NCBI GenBank assembly: GCA_027924645.1
Contig: BSBN01000494.1
Location: forward strand, 10,001 to 74,000
DNA length: 64,000 nt
From: Cunninghamia lanceolata
Taxonomy: Eukaryota > Streptophyta > Pinopsida > Cupressales > Cupressaceae
Reading direction: 5' to 3'
Both the position numbers and the translations under genes were made by a program. Positions 31,271-43,958 of this stretch are shown here, in pieces; the first letter of the stretch is position 1; the number at the start of each line of letters is the position of its first letter. The notes beneath the pieces were generated by a model. The model ran no database searches. It was not told the DNA's origin and saw nothing but the letters and a program-made list of their open reading frames with translations.

Positions 31271-34200
31271 CCCTTATTTGTTGATTAGCATAAATAAATG
31301 TTACATGATTATAAAATAAATTGGTTTATAATTGGTCATGTTGTCATGAAAGCAGAATTTCATCTTTGACTCAATATTTTACCCACTGTTCTTGAGATTA
31401 AGCAATAAATTATTCTATACTATGTTTGTCCTTATGCTTTTACCCATAGTTTTTTCAAATAATGTTGCCAAGGACATAGAAAACCAAGGAAATTATTACA
31501 TACATGAGGAATTCATTTTTTAATTATCAAAGTCTATGGTTTATGATGGAACCCCAAACCTCATGCCAAAACTCTCAACCAAAAGAATGTTTTCATAGGA
31601 ATTCATGAGCCATGTGTTGACCGAAAACAATTTGATTGTAAATGGTGAGATACTTGGAACGTCAAACCTTCTTTTCAGTTAGAAGAAATTAAAAATACTT
31701 TGGCCAAGGCAAAGGAGATGATGTAGGAATTCTAGATACATGTCTAGGGAGATCAAAATATCATGACCAATTAAGTGTCATTGTAGGAGTAAGAAAGGAG
31801 GATGGGTTCTCCCTTATACTTCATGCTTTCAAGTTGTTAGAGGTTTGTATTAGAAATCATGTGGATGATACAAGTTCACTTTAGGTAAAATAGGTGAATT
31901 GGAAAGATGGATGTATTTAGAAGATTGAAGGAAGGGTATAGATAGAAACTACAGAGGTTACTTAGCGAAGGGAAAAAAGACAAACATTCAGAGAATATTT
32001 ATAGTTAAATGGATATATCATTATAGATACATAGGAAGAAATTCATGGGGAAATTGAATTGACAAAAGCTACAAATTTGATTTCACTAGGACTAATTCAG
32101 GAACCCCTCCTTCCTAAGGCAGATTATTTGAATTAATGAAATATTCCTCTATTTACCTAAAGTAATAAATGTTATTTTTATGGGACAAGTAAATCTAGAA
32201 TTATTTCAAAGAAAAGGAACTTGGTGATTGGAGAATGTGAAAATCACTTGAGGCAATACCTTCTACCAAAAGGGGGAAAAAATGAAGGTAAACCTAATGA
32301 TGAACATGAAGATGATCCTTTAACCACTAGAGATGTGATGGAAAATGATGACCCCAATGACCTTGAGTAGGTTAAAAATCTATTTTGGAAGACGAATAAT
32401 TATTCTTATCCATGAATAAAGTGTAGCTTTGATGCTGTTGGAAATGATGAACCATATACATTGTGAAGTGTTAATGTGATATCTAATAGGATTCCTAAAG
32501 TGCACACAATATGTGCCAAGGGAATGATAAGATGTGTAAAATGACTATATATGATCCTTCTACCCAACAAGAAAAAAGAAACACAAATTTGACTATGGAA
32601 GACATTATGGTTTTTTTTTTTTTTTTTTTCATATGATGCTATCTCTATGACTAGAGAAGAGGCATGTAACTAGGTGGCCCAAATAGGAATAGTGTTTGGA
32701 AACATGGGAACGAGGCCTCAAAGAACAAATGAGGAATTGAAGATGGAGATTTTTGTTTACTTAATTCCCAAAAAGGAATACTAAAGCAATAGTCATGGTT
32801 ATGTAGAAGAATGACTAAAAGTTATTGATCAAGGTTGACAATCTTATAATCTCTCCTCTATCTCTCCCAACCCATATTACTCAAACCCTCTTGAAGATGC
32901 CCTAAGAAAGTTACAAGAAATGGAAAAGGATTATAAAAGAATAACTAATTTTAGTTTTTACCCCTCTACTCATTTTAGTTTTTAACTCACATTGAACATG
33001 AGGAAATTGTTCACCATTTTATACCATCATTAAGAACTTGTTATATTTGAGCTTCTATAAGGTCAACCATAACTCTTGTATAAATTTAGTTAAATGGGGA
33101 GAAATAAGTCAAGTGAGTGTGACATAATCTTGAAGGCTTCCTCTATAAAGGCCTCAATGACAACTGTATTGATGTAATTAATATAAAAGAACTCAGCTAG
33201 AGTTTTAATTGATATATGTGGACATGCAACTTAGCCTAAAGAGAAGATTCACCAAATTGAAGCTCATGTGAAGGTAGCTATTCCCCAAATCCCTTCTAGG
33301 TTGAAATCATTTATTATGGCTCAAATACTAGATCAAGCCTTTGGAAATATTCATGAAGAAGAGATTAGATGAAATTTGTGAAGATTATACTCAAATATTT
33401 CCAAGGTTGCAGATTTCAAGATCAATGTACAGAGAATAGTAGGCGTGCCACATGATAGGAAATGAAAAAAGCGCTGCATGTAACCCTGCCAAAGGCTGCA
33501 TGCATGGAGAAGAAGTAGAAAACAGTAAATAGTAAATCAAGGGAGCTAATCAATTTGCTACAAAGTTAGTCACTGATCCTGACCTTTTTAATGGCATCAG
33601 AACTTACAGGACTGGACTGTTGACAGTCCCTCTCTTGGAGAATGTAAATCAATTTCAAAATCTTAGAAACAATAAAATAGTAAATACATATCTATTTCTA
33701 TATCTAGACAAAAAGTTCCATAGATTAAGACTGTGAACAAGGGGGTAAAAATTGAAAGCAGACATGTCTATGTAAAGATAGCGTGTTCAATTTGCTACAT
33801 GTATTGTACGTAAAGATAGCGTGTTCAATTTGCTGCAAATACACATTGTACGATGTTCACAAAATAGCACATGCTCTTCAAAATACCAAGGGCATTGAAC
33901 TTACATCGTAGACACCAATCAGTGCTCATTAACAGCTGTAGAAGCCATTTGTAGGAAATTTAAGTTCAAGGAGCTAAACACTTTTTTGCTATTTTCTTCA
34001 AACCTGAATTGCAGATATTACTAACAAATAGTTTTATTGGTACACAGAGCAAATATAACGTAAATTCCATTCGACAAAGCATAAGGACTAATGTGAAGGC
34101 TCGCATATAGTCCTCCATGCTGGATGAGCTTCACATACTTCACTAGATCAAATCTTCCCTCGAAATTCCATTGCAAAACCAATTATGTATGCCAGAGTCA

Positions 34201-35040
34201 AATTATGGTGTAGCAGAAAACCTACATATCCTCTTTGAATCTTCAAGATATGAGACACAATTACATTTCAGTATATTATAGGAAACAAACTTCTATACTA
34301 AGTACTGCCTCTTAGAATTCAATAAACTGAATAATACTCATGAACAGTTAGTGGAAGTTTATTGCAGCCCATATTTTATATGAGTAAGGCCACTGCTCTA
34401 AGTTTAAAAGCAAGAGAAAGGTTCTAGTTCATACTGATAACAAAAACAATAGGCCATTTATGACATATAAACAGCTCAATGAGCTCATCAATGAGCTATA
34501 CCATAGTGCACAGTGTTTTAAAAAACAGAAATGTAAATTTCGACTATAAGTGCTTTCTAGCATACGAAAGCTGATAATTGAGGTGAACATTGAGCATTAT
34601 CTTGATAAAAGTCATTTATTGCAAGGATTTGAAAAGAGTTTTGGCAACAAAAATTGAATTGCATGATAAACGTTGGACTCAGGTAAAATATTCGAGCCAA
34701 CAGTTGGCATGCGTTTTTATGGTTGTACAACATAGGAAGAACAATTTGAAACATATTCCTTTTATAGCTATTTTTATTTTTATTTTTTATTTTTCAGAAA
34801 ATGAAAAGTCTAAAAATAGAAAATGTAATGATTAATTCAAGAATCTAAAAAGTCATTTGAAAGCGTCTTCCCACCAAGTGAAGAGGATGTGTCATGAAAT
34901 GGAAATCATTAAACACACTATTTCGGAACATGAAATTTTGGGGACCTTTGTACAGTACCTTGGAAAACTTGACGTCCTATGTGAAGGAGAATGACTTACA
35001 GTTACACCAAATCCTAAGATTTCCAATGCATATTACAATT
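31271..35040. other. Unassigned stretch with possible retroelement debris
   Basis: No clear domain is visible. The plus-strand piece RVLIDICGHAT near 33200 is loosely like a gypsy protease start (LIDxGxxx), and 31680-32350 reads as Lys/Glu-rich broken frames, so a very old Ty3 element is possible. A T19 run is at 32611-32629. Confidence 0.3.
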
Positions 35041-35045
35041 TTGGT

Positions 35046-36070
35046 TTCCTAGCACTGTAAACAAGCAACAACCCCATCAAGGTGATCTTCATGAGGGTTG
35101 ACTGTCTTAAGGGAATTCCATCCTTAACTACCACTTAGATCAGTTGTCCACTTTTCAAGAGCAATGGGCCCCATTCCTTCCAATTTTGGTATGAAGGCCC
35201 ATTCCCTCCAGTTCAGCATGAATGTAAGAATTTCTCAATGTAGAAGTGATTTTGTTCCACTTGTGTAGGGTCATGCATCCGGAATTCATTTCTAATATTT
35301 GTGAAGATATTTGAATAGGAATGCCAGCATATCAGCATGTAGTGTCCTTCCTTAGGAGCAATGGGGCCCATTCCTTCCAGTTCTGAATTCCTAGCACTGG
35401 TAAAGAAGCAACAACCCCATCAAGGTGATCTTCATGAGGGTTTACTGTCTTAAGGGGATTCCATCCTTAACTATCACTTAGATCAGTTGTCCACTCTTCA
35501 AGAGCACTGGGTCCCATTCCTTCCAATTTTGGTATGAAGGCCCATTCCTTCCAGTTCAGCACGAATGTAAGAATTTCTCAATGTAGAAGTGATTTTGTTC
35601 CACTTGTGTGGGTTCATGCATCCGGAATTCATTTCTAATATTTGTGAAGATATTTGAATAGGAATGCCAGCATATCAGCATGTAATGTCCCTTCCTTAGG
35701 AGCAATGGGGCCTTTCCTTCCAGTTCTGATATGAACATAAGAATTTCTCAATGTAGGGTGATTTTGTACCACCTGATTATGATAGCACATCCAAAATTCA
35801 TTTCTATTGTTTGTGAATATTTGAGTAAGAATGCCAGCAAATCAGCATGTTGAATTGTCTTGATTTCACTTACAGAATTGTTTTGATTTCACATAGAGCA
35901 TAATTCACAAGGATGAAAAACATAACAAAGTCCATTCTGACTTGTATTTACAACCATTGTATTGTAAAAGTGATTGTCTTCCACTTTAGTAGGGTCATGC
36001 ATCCTAAATTCATTTCTACTGTTGTGAAGATTTTTGAGTAGGTATGCCAGCAAACCATGTAGAATTGTTG
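35046..36070. repeat. Tandem repeat, 352-bp unit, two full and two partial copies
   Basis: Copy 1 starts TTCCTAGCACTG at 35046 and copy 2 at 35398; they are nearly identical over about 340 bases (AACAACCCCATCAAGGTGAT, CAGCATATCAGCATGTA). Partial third (about 35730-35850) and fourth (about 35955-36070) copies retain the AATTCATTTCTA and ATGCCAGCA segments but are more diverged. Minus-strand ORFs of 60-73 codons inside repeat the same peptide pieces (EFRMH) because of the duplication and do not look like genes. Confidence 0.9.
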
Positions 36071-36692
36071 TGCTTGCACTCCTAGCATGATTCACAGTGA
36101 TGAAAAACATAACAAAGTACTTTTATAATATAAGAACATAAACTTACATTCACGATACTTTGTGCAACCTAGTCAAATGACATGTCAACTTGTAAACTGG
36201 TTGAGACAAAGCACATTTAAAGTCATCATCATCGTGAATTATTGTAATAGTAATGTCTTTTATGGATTTTCTTAAGGCTGAAAGAGAGCCATTATAAGTA
36301 GAAACAAAGAAAACAAAAATTTTGATGAGAAGGCAATGCTATGCATTTACAAGGATTACCCATATGATACAGGGGTACCATGTTCATCACCTGGGCTAAA
36401 AAGTGGCTCGGTCTTGGAAAGCTAATAGTGAGCTGATTGATACCAAACGTTAGGGATATGAGCTATTTTGTTCAATTGGAAATTATTAATTTTGACATAA
36501 AAGCACTTTTTTTCGTGAATGGAGCTTCGATGATCAACATTATTTAGACATTTTTTAATTTTGTAGGATTAATATAAAAAACGTGCTGGGTGTTTGATTG
36601 TCTCACACACATAACAATTCTGAGACAAATAGGCTTCTAAAGTAATCTGTGCACCAAAAGCTTCACTAATCTAGAAATAGGATTTGGGGTGA

Positions 36693-36803
36693 AATTCACT
36701 AGGTAGATGTGCTAGCATCTTCCCCTGCAGTACTAATTTCACTTAAGAATGCCTCTATGCTGCTTGGATCCCCCTGCCTTATGGCTATTACCAATGCATC
36801 TGA
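36693..36803 (-). pseudogene. Possible terminal exon of an unknown plant gene
   Basis: On the minus strand, after a good 3' splice site (TATTACATCTATCTCAG), a frame reads ALVIAIRQGDPSSIEAFLSE, then ISTAGEDASTST and a stop. The composition looks like real protein, and the exon lies on the same strand as the Mo25 relic, about 0.8 kb downstream of it. I cannot assign a family, and it does not match the Mo25 C-terminus I know. It may be an unrelated exon or chance. Confidence 0.3.
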
Positions 36804-37574
36804 GATAGATGTAATATAAAAATGACTACTCATGGAAATTGATCATCGTGGTTGATTTATATTACACACAGTTAAATCTGAAAAGTAGAAATATCCAAAT
36901 TTTCTGACATCTCATATCAAAGTAGTTCAGGGCTTCTACAATATGTTAATTCACTGTCTCGACATATACAAACTGAATCTTGTAAAGAAATAAATCAAGG
37001 TCACTAAGAAGTTGCCTTAGGGTCAACAAGCGAAAAGACAAATTAACTTATAAGCATAGTTACTAGGTTCGAAAAATTCAATTTGTTTGGGAGGTTCAAA
37101 AAATTCGAAATTTCAGAATTTAAAAAATAAAATCTGTAAAATTTCTTAGGAATTGAAAAGTTCGAACCGAACTGGACAAATCTTACAGATCCCAAAAATC
37201 TGGATTTGGTAACTATGTTTATAAGAGCCACTCTAAAGCTTAAGGATGTGGAATTCTGAAACTATAATAATTAGTAATCTTCTTACAGATAATTTTGATA
37301 CACAATAAGGATTTCATTTATAGTTGAAGCTAATTTTCATGTGCAGATTCAAGCACAGTCTTAATTCATGAAATGAACAAAATTTCTGAGTTACCTAGAC
37401 CTTTGGACCGAATTCAAGGGTCTAAATTGCCTGAAATGGCTGTGGTTGTAAAATTTGATTCCATGGTGATATTAAGCAACTTATGACAGGGAATTGTATT
37501 CAACCGAAGATTGTAAATACTAAAGAAAAGGCATAGAAACACATCAACCTACATAAAGTAGATAAGAAACATAC

Positions 37575-37944
37575 CACGAAACCAGAAAGTGAATGAGCTC
37601 TGTATGATTCTCAACTTATTCCAAAAAATAGTTGGTAGGGCTAACTTTTTGTCTCAATAGAGTACACCAAATACTTATCGCATCCTTTCTAGCTTAGCAT
37701 ATTTAAAAACATCGGTAAATTAGTTCAACTTGCACTCAACATAAGTACTGATAGAAACAGCTAATGATTTAAGGAAATTCACTGTCTATCCAAGAGTTGA
37801 TAATTTCAGAATAAGCAATTCTGGAAGGTCCTCCTTGCAAGTTTCCAATAATAGCTGCAGTATCTGCTCTGGGTTAGGTTCTGTCTCATTATCACCTAGA
37901 AGCATCTGCTTCATTGCTGACAAATTTTTGTCTACTTCTAATGA
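37575..37944 (-). pseudogene. Mo25 / CAB39 family gene relic, two exons
   Basis: Mo25 proteins are armadillo-like scaffolds that activate STE20-type kinases. On the minus strand the first exon (37944-37786) reads LEVDKNLSAMKQMLLGDNET and EPNPEQILQLLLETCKEDLP, then LLILKLSTLG and a stop where the family has Trp. This corresponds to the second and third helices of Mo25. The second exon (37693-37575) reads ARKDAISIWCTLLRQKV, NYFLE, a stop at 37616-37618, VENHTELIHFLVSW, and ends at a GTATGT donor. Spacing and order match the family. Later exons were not found down to 33.5 kb, nor a first exon above, so this is a fragment with two nonsense codons. Confidence 0.75.
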
Positions 37945-39872
37945 CTTATGATTAATCAAAAAGACAAATCACATAATCAGCCAAACCTCTGAATGAACAA
38001 ATACAATGTTCATGTGCAGATTATATATGCAGCATGTGTGCATAAATGTAGCACATATATGCATGCAAAATGTATCCATATGTATAGATGCTTTTTTATT
38101 GTTCAAATTTGTACTCCAGGAGCTTCAATCTCAGGACCAGGTTTGGAAGTAAACCAACCCTTGCCAATACACTTACACTAGGAGTATCAAATTCAAATAC
38201 ATATACTGATACACACATAAGAATATAAATACAGACTATTATATAAATACAGACTATTATTTGGAAAAAAATAAAGAAGAAATAAGAACTAGAGCCAAAA
38301 AAGATAATAATACTTGAGATTGCTACAAGACAATTCCCCCAAACGCAATCTCAGTAAGAACATATCATCATAGGAAAGGAAAAAATAATTCAAAAAGGTA
38401 TTTAATCAGCGTCACCATGTCAGAGCCGCATTATTTCTATGCATATGAGTTGACATGTTATAGTTTTGGCCTTGATGTAACTTGCAAGGCAGAAGCAAAT
38501 TAGCCAATTCCAAACTCCATTAAAATCAGTTAATAAGGAAATATAGGAGATTTGGCTCACTTAATGACAGCAATAAACTTCACCTTTAGGAATTGATCTA
38601 AATGGCAATAAGAATAAATTTATATCCCTAAAAGTTTTTTCCTCAACGTTTTGGATTACACTGCATGGTCCATCATCAAGAAGTAGAGGAAGTAGAGAGC
38701 AAGAGAAGAGAATTAAAAATGAATTTGATCAGCTATTTCAATCAACAAACAATTGTAAGTGCAAGCCATAAAAAAAGTTTACTAGCAATGAGTTGAGACA
38801 CGGTGAATGTAAGATGCTATCCAAGCTGTCCAAGAAATAGATAAGCAGATAAGCAATCTAATGACATCGGAAAGTCAAGAAAAAAACTATGCGGTCCTCC
38901 AATTAAAATATGTTAAATAGAAGAACTAAGGTCAATCCACTAGAAAGAAGCGATAATGGACTGCAAGAGGAAACATTATCCCAATTACAACGGCTATGAC
39001 CTTTCATACAAGACATGGGAGTTATTGTGTTGGGAAATCATTGTGGAATTGTATACCAGATACCCTAAAATGTAGGCACAAGTTCCAAAAGCACAGAATG
39101 AACAGGGAATTTTACATCTAGATGACTGGTCCAAAAATAGTTGTTACCCTGATAGTGGGTTCACACATTGAAAAATGGCCGAGTACAAAACATTTTGATC
39201 AACCAACTTAATAGAGTTGGAGCAATGTGAGACAGCTGTAACCCTTCTATCAGGAAGAGGCTTCAATTTTCTTGTCAGACCTAATTTTAAGGTCTGTTAT
39301 TATAAGCTTAGAAAAGACTAAAATTTAAAAATCATAATAATTTGCACAAATAGCTAAGGGATATAATGCTAAGAACACTACACAAGATAATCCAAAAAAG
39401 TGGACGTTTGGAAAAAGCTTTAATCCGCTCATCAACATAATCCAACTTTGACCAAGTGGATTAAGGTTTCAGCCTTAGGTTTCTGTGTTGTAGGTTACAG
39501 CAGCACACCGAAATGGGGCGAATATTTACTTCAGATTATTTGCTCTTTAACCAATCTCCAATCATTTTAAATGTAGACAACAAAGAAAAGCAGCCCAGCT
39601 ACACCCTCGACTATCAGCCCTTGTAGGCCATCTGTGAAATGATTACATTCAAAAAACATTGCTGGCTGCATGATAATGGTGCATATTACACATAAACAGG
39701 ACATGGATAATTGAATATTAGGTGTCGCACAAAATGCAATCAGAATAATTCTACTGATCCTGTTTGCTCCATATAATTTTAGCAGAGAAATTTTTGACAT
39801 GGGAAACTAATAAATTATACGAACAGTGGTGCACTTGAAATTAATAATTGCCAGCATCATATATTCCACCGT
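37945..39872. other. Unassigned stretch
   Basis: No exon of Mo25 or other gene and no transposon domain is recognised on either strand. Short ORFs lack similarity. Confidence 0.4.
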
Positions 39873-40625
39873 TGTACCACCACATAGTTGCTGATTTTCA
39901 GAGTTTTCAGAATATTTTCTACTATTTCCTTGCTCGTCTAGGGTTTCAAGGTGTTAGATTGTTGTTACCAGTCATTAATGGCTGATTGAGGAAGACTTCA
40001 GACCTATTGACATCTTTGAGGGTGTTTTCAGACCTGTTCATGCACTTCCCAGCCACCGTTGTATAGTTTCAGCTCCATTTTGCCTGTTTGGCATCCATTT
40101 CAAGGGTCTATATGTACCTTTTGTACGACTGTACAGATTGTTGTAAGTGAAATTGCTGGCAAAATCAATTGATGCTTGCCTAAATTGCTATTCAAAGGGA
40201 TATTGCTATTGAATATTTGTCATGGGATTAATTTATCATTTTGGCGCCTCATTCTAGATTTGATTTTTGCTATAAAAGATGCCCCTTTGTTGTCATAACA
40301 GTCAGATTTACCTTAATTAATCATTTATGGTGCATGCGGAAGTCTACTCAAGATTTCATACATTTTACCAACTATTATTCATCATATTGGCTTGTATAAT
40401 TGTCATATTTTCATTATTTTAGGGTTCCAAAATTTATATCAGCTTGTGGGATGTTGGTAGTTGCATATTTTGATTGATAACGGTTTTACAATTTTGACAT
40501 ATTGCTAATCAGCATAAAATTTTAATAGAGTTTGGCATCTACTTTGGGCATTGGTTCATTATTTCAGCTTGCACATGTTTGAAAAATCGTAAATTTCTTA
40601 AGGTTGTTCAATTGGAGACATTACA
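39873..40625 (+). mobile_element. Probable LTR fragment on the plus strand
   Basis: The segment ends GGAGACATTACA, like the non-coding element's LTR (GGGGACATTACA), and has a clean TATA box (TATAAAAG at 40271-40278) with a typical downstream pyrimidine region. It abuts the truncated 3' LTR of the minus-strand gypsy element. The start at TGTACCACC is a guess and no target duplication is seen. Confidence 0.4.
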
Positions 40626-41072
40626 GGTGTGGGTCTAAGGAAATGCATACCTGGAAGATGCAATAGCAAGAGGGACTTGGGAATCGAGAATCAAGCTATC
40701 ACTTAGATGTATTTCTTTTTTATATGTTGACATTATGTTCTCTAAAGGTTTAAAGTCGAGGGTTTAGAGAATGGGATGCTAAGATGTGAGGGGATGTAAA
40801 GGTTTGTGGACCTCGATAGGTAGAGTGGTGGGATGATGGGGATTGGGCTTCGGTGATCCTTGATGCAAGAGGGAATGGGGATTGGGTTTCAGAGATAACC
40901 TAATGTAGGAAGGAGCGAGGATTGGGCTTCGGAGATACTTGATACAGAAAGGAGTGGGGTTGCGGGGGCATGAGGAATGAAGGGAAGGCATGACAATATG
41001 AGATAGCTTGAATCCCACCCAAGGCTAGAGAGTGACCCAAATGCCCTCATATGTAGGATCTTGGACATTACA
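40626..41072 (-). repeat. 3' LTR of the chromovirus, truncated
   Basis: On the minus strand it starts TGTAATGTCC directly after the purine tract GGGAAGGGCGGACT. Compared with the 5' LTR, the distal half matching 48333-48895 is missing, and an unrelated LTR-like segment takes its place. Confidence 0.75.
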
Positions 41073-41089
41073 AGTCCGCCCTTCCCAAA

Positions 41090-42400
41090 ATTGCTTTCCC
41101 TTAAACAATGTAAATTTGGATGCTCCAAGATCTTTAGTCCTTTCCAAGTAGCATCTTTTGTAGGCAGATTCTTCTAACGAACTAGATGCTTTGTAATGCT
41201 TATGTTCCTCAACTTCTTCACCTTGGTATTGATAACAACATTTAGGTACCACTATGAACTTTCCCTCATTATCAAGGGTGGTAAATCCACTAAAGGTGTG
41301 AAATGTTGTTCAAGGGCCCTCGAGGCAAGACACATAGAAAACATTATGAATCCTGTTATTTTCTAGCAATTCCATATTCAACTTCACCAACTCTCCTTAA
41401 TCTCTTGTGAGGTCCATAAAAGCATGGTTTGAACTTTTTAATCTCACTTCTTTTGATGGAGGTTTGCCTATAAGGTTGCAATACCAAGGACCATATCTCC
41501 CACTTCAAATGGCTTCTTTGTACAATTCTAATCTGCATCAAATTTTTGATGATTCTTGGCTTGTTGGAGGTGATCTTTGAGTGTTCTTAATAGGTCTTGG
41601 CTATGCTTCACCAAGTCACTAGCTGTTGTCACTTTGCTATGTGTGAACACTAATCAACAAAGGTTAATGCATCATAACCATATAATGTCATGAATGGAGA
41701 TGTACCAATGGACATATGGTGGATAGTGTTGTAACAGTATTCTCCTAAATGCAACTACTTAACCTACATTGATTGTTGGTTTGAAACATAGCTCTTTAAG
41801 TGTACCTCTCAACTCACTTGTTCACTATCTCTATTTGTCCTTCTGTTTGGGGATGATAGCTTGTGTTAGGAGTGAATTATGTACCAATTAGATGAAATAG
41901 CTCTTCCCAAAAAGAGTTGAGGAATCTACTATTTTGCCACTAACAATATTTTTAGGCAACCCATGTAGCGTAAACACTTGTTTGAAAAATAAATCAACCA
42001 TTTGATGTGCTTTGAGTTTGAAAAAATAATAAAGAAGTGTGCATATTTTGTTAGCCTATCCACCACAACATAAATGCAATCTTTACCATGTATTTTGGGG
42101 AGGTTTGTGATGAAATCCATGAATATGCTTTCCCATTTTGACGTGGGATTGACAGACGCTGAAGCAACCCTATGGGAAAAACATGTTTTGCCTTGTTTTG
42201 TTGATAGGTCATGCATTCTCTGATGTGTATGAGGAACTCCTTCTTGAGGCCTTTCCATGATAACCTTTCCCTAATTTCCTGTAGGTATTGTAGTATCCTA
42301 GGTGCCCTATGAGTGGTGCATCATGAAAAGCCCTTAAAATCATATCTTTCATTCTTGAATTAGGAACTAGGAACATTTTGTTTTTATCAAGAATGAGACC
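41090..42400 (-). pseudogene. gypsy integrase with C-terminal tail, decayed
   Basis: The zinc region reads [20 protein letters not shown] (about 42270-42200). The catalytic core reads [20 protein letters not shown], then [11 protein letters not shown] (42145-42040), with the first catalytic Asp in MDF. The region that should carry the second Asp and Glu (41930-41700) is broken. The C-terminal part reads LQPYRQTSIKRSEIKKFKPC and FYGPHKRLRRVGEVEYGI (about 41480-41365). The tail LDNEGKFIVVPK, then GKQFWEGRTCNVQ near 41090, resembles the end of plant chromovirus polyproteins, but the chromodomain fold is too eroded to confirm. Confidence 0.82.
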
Positions 42401-42699
42401 ATCTACTATTACAAATCCGTCATCTCAGATCAATAGCAAATGCATTTTGAGCATATTCTACCATAATAGAGACCTTCTAATCGATAGAAATAGAAGAAGT
42501 AGAACATAGAGTAGGCTTCCTAAAAAAGAGCATCAACAACAACTACATGATTTTTTCATTTCATGTACTCTACATCAAAATCATAAGCTTGAAGCTTACT
42601 TGCCCATTTTTGTTGACTATCATTCAAATCACGTTGGCTAAAGAAGAACTTCAAGCGGTTATGATTTGTTTTCACCACAAATCTTCCACAAACCAAATA

Positions 42700-42912
42700 C
42701 TATTGAAATTTGGCCAAAGCATGCATGATAACTAGTATCTCTGTCATAAATAGGGAATCTATTTTTAATTCTTTCAACTTCTTGCTTTCAAACATTATGA
42801 GATGTATCTTATGTATTAAGATAGCTCCAATTCCCTCTCCTAAAGCATCACATTCTACAACAAATGGATGTGAAAAATTTGGGATAGCAAGAACATGATA
42901 TGAACTCATCAT
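42700..42912 (-). pseudogene. gypsy RNase H relic
   Basis: FVVECDALGEGIGAILI (near 42860) matches the RNase H start, where the family has F.V..DASG.GIGAVL; the catalytic Asp is present. Downstream YAHALAKFQ-like residues (MTEILVIMHALAKFQ) match the conserved Glu/Leu helix. Confidence 0.82.
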
Positions 42913-43179
42913 CTCCTTAAGTTTATCAAAAGCTTCTTGAGCTATTTTTGTCTATGTAAAAGCTCCTTTCTTTGTCATAGTAGGTAAGGCTGTTGATAAC
43001 TGTGAGAACTTCTTAAAAAATCTCTTGTAATAGTTGCAAAGGCCAAAAAATCCTCTCAACTGTGTCAAAAATATAGGAGGTCAATCCAAGATAGCTTGGA
43101 TTTTTTGTTGATCCACTTGCACACTCTAAGCACTAATGACATAGCCCAAGTACAAGATTTTCATCACCCCAAACTCATA

Positions 43180-43830
43180 TTTCAAGATTCTTTTGCAGAG
43201 AGAGCTCGTTGCTCTAATATTATAAGTATTGTATCTCGATGCTTCAAATGATCTTCCCAAGTCTTGTTGTAAATCAAGATCTCATCAAGGAAAACCAAAA
43301 CAAATTTTCTTAATTGATTGTTGAAAACATGTTTCATACATGATTGGAAAGTAGTTGGTGCATTTGTCAAATCAAAAGACATGACTAAGAATTCAAAATG
43401 ACCAAATAAACACTTGAATTTTATTTTATGCACACCCTCATCCCTTATATGGATATGATGGTAGCATGATCCTAAATCAATCTTTGAAAAATACATAGTT
43501 TCATGCAATTCATCAATTAGCTCATTGATTCTGTGAATGGGATACCTATTTTTGATGGTCTTTTTGTTGACAACTTTGTAATCAATACACATCTTCATGG
43601 TGCCATTTTTTTCTTAACATGAACCATGGATGAGGCAAATGGGCTAGAATTGGCCTGATGTGACCCATCTCCAAGAAATCTTTGATGGCCTTTTCTATCT
43701 CCTCTTTATACATTCTCGGGTGAAGGTAAAGAGTGGTCATGATAGACTTAGAGTCTAGTTCTAGCTTTATGATATGCTAGAATCCTCTATCAAGTGATAG
43801 TCTTGCAGGCAAATCACTAAACACCATATG
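43180..43830 (-). pseudogene. gypsy reverse transcriptase, decayed
   Basis: The frame starts with a linker (LDRGF then HIIKLELDSKSIMTTLYLHP, about 43800-43720), followed by EEIEKAIKDFLEMGHIRPIL. The RT palm is open from 43598 to 43182: MCIDYKVVNKKTIKNRYPIH, YFSKIDLGSCYHHIHI, FEFLVMSFDLTNAPTTFQSC, FVLVFLDEILIYN. The catalytic box at 43281-43292 is FLDE, where the family has [YF][LVA]DD, so the second Asp is lost; the palm Asp in KIDL remains. One frameshift separates the fingers from the palm. Confidence 0.9.
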
Positions 43831-43958
43831 ATGCTTATCCAAAATAATCTTAATATCAACATGATACGTGTGTTGGGATTAAGGTGCCATCAACCTTGTA
43901 AATCATATTGCATATTTTCCACTGTTCTTGGAGAGTTCCAACATCCTTGGAGATAGGG

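Noticed and set aside
33190..33370. Gypsy protease in RVLIDICGHAT
   Set aside because: Only a few residues resemble the family, the Gly of DxG is absent, and no neighbouring gag or RT supports it.
40779..41252. Minus-strand ORFs of 75-79 codons
   Set aside because: Most of this is the 3' LTR of the gypsy element; only the start (to about 41090) is the real polyprotein tail.
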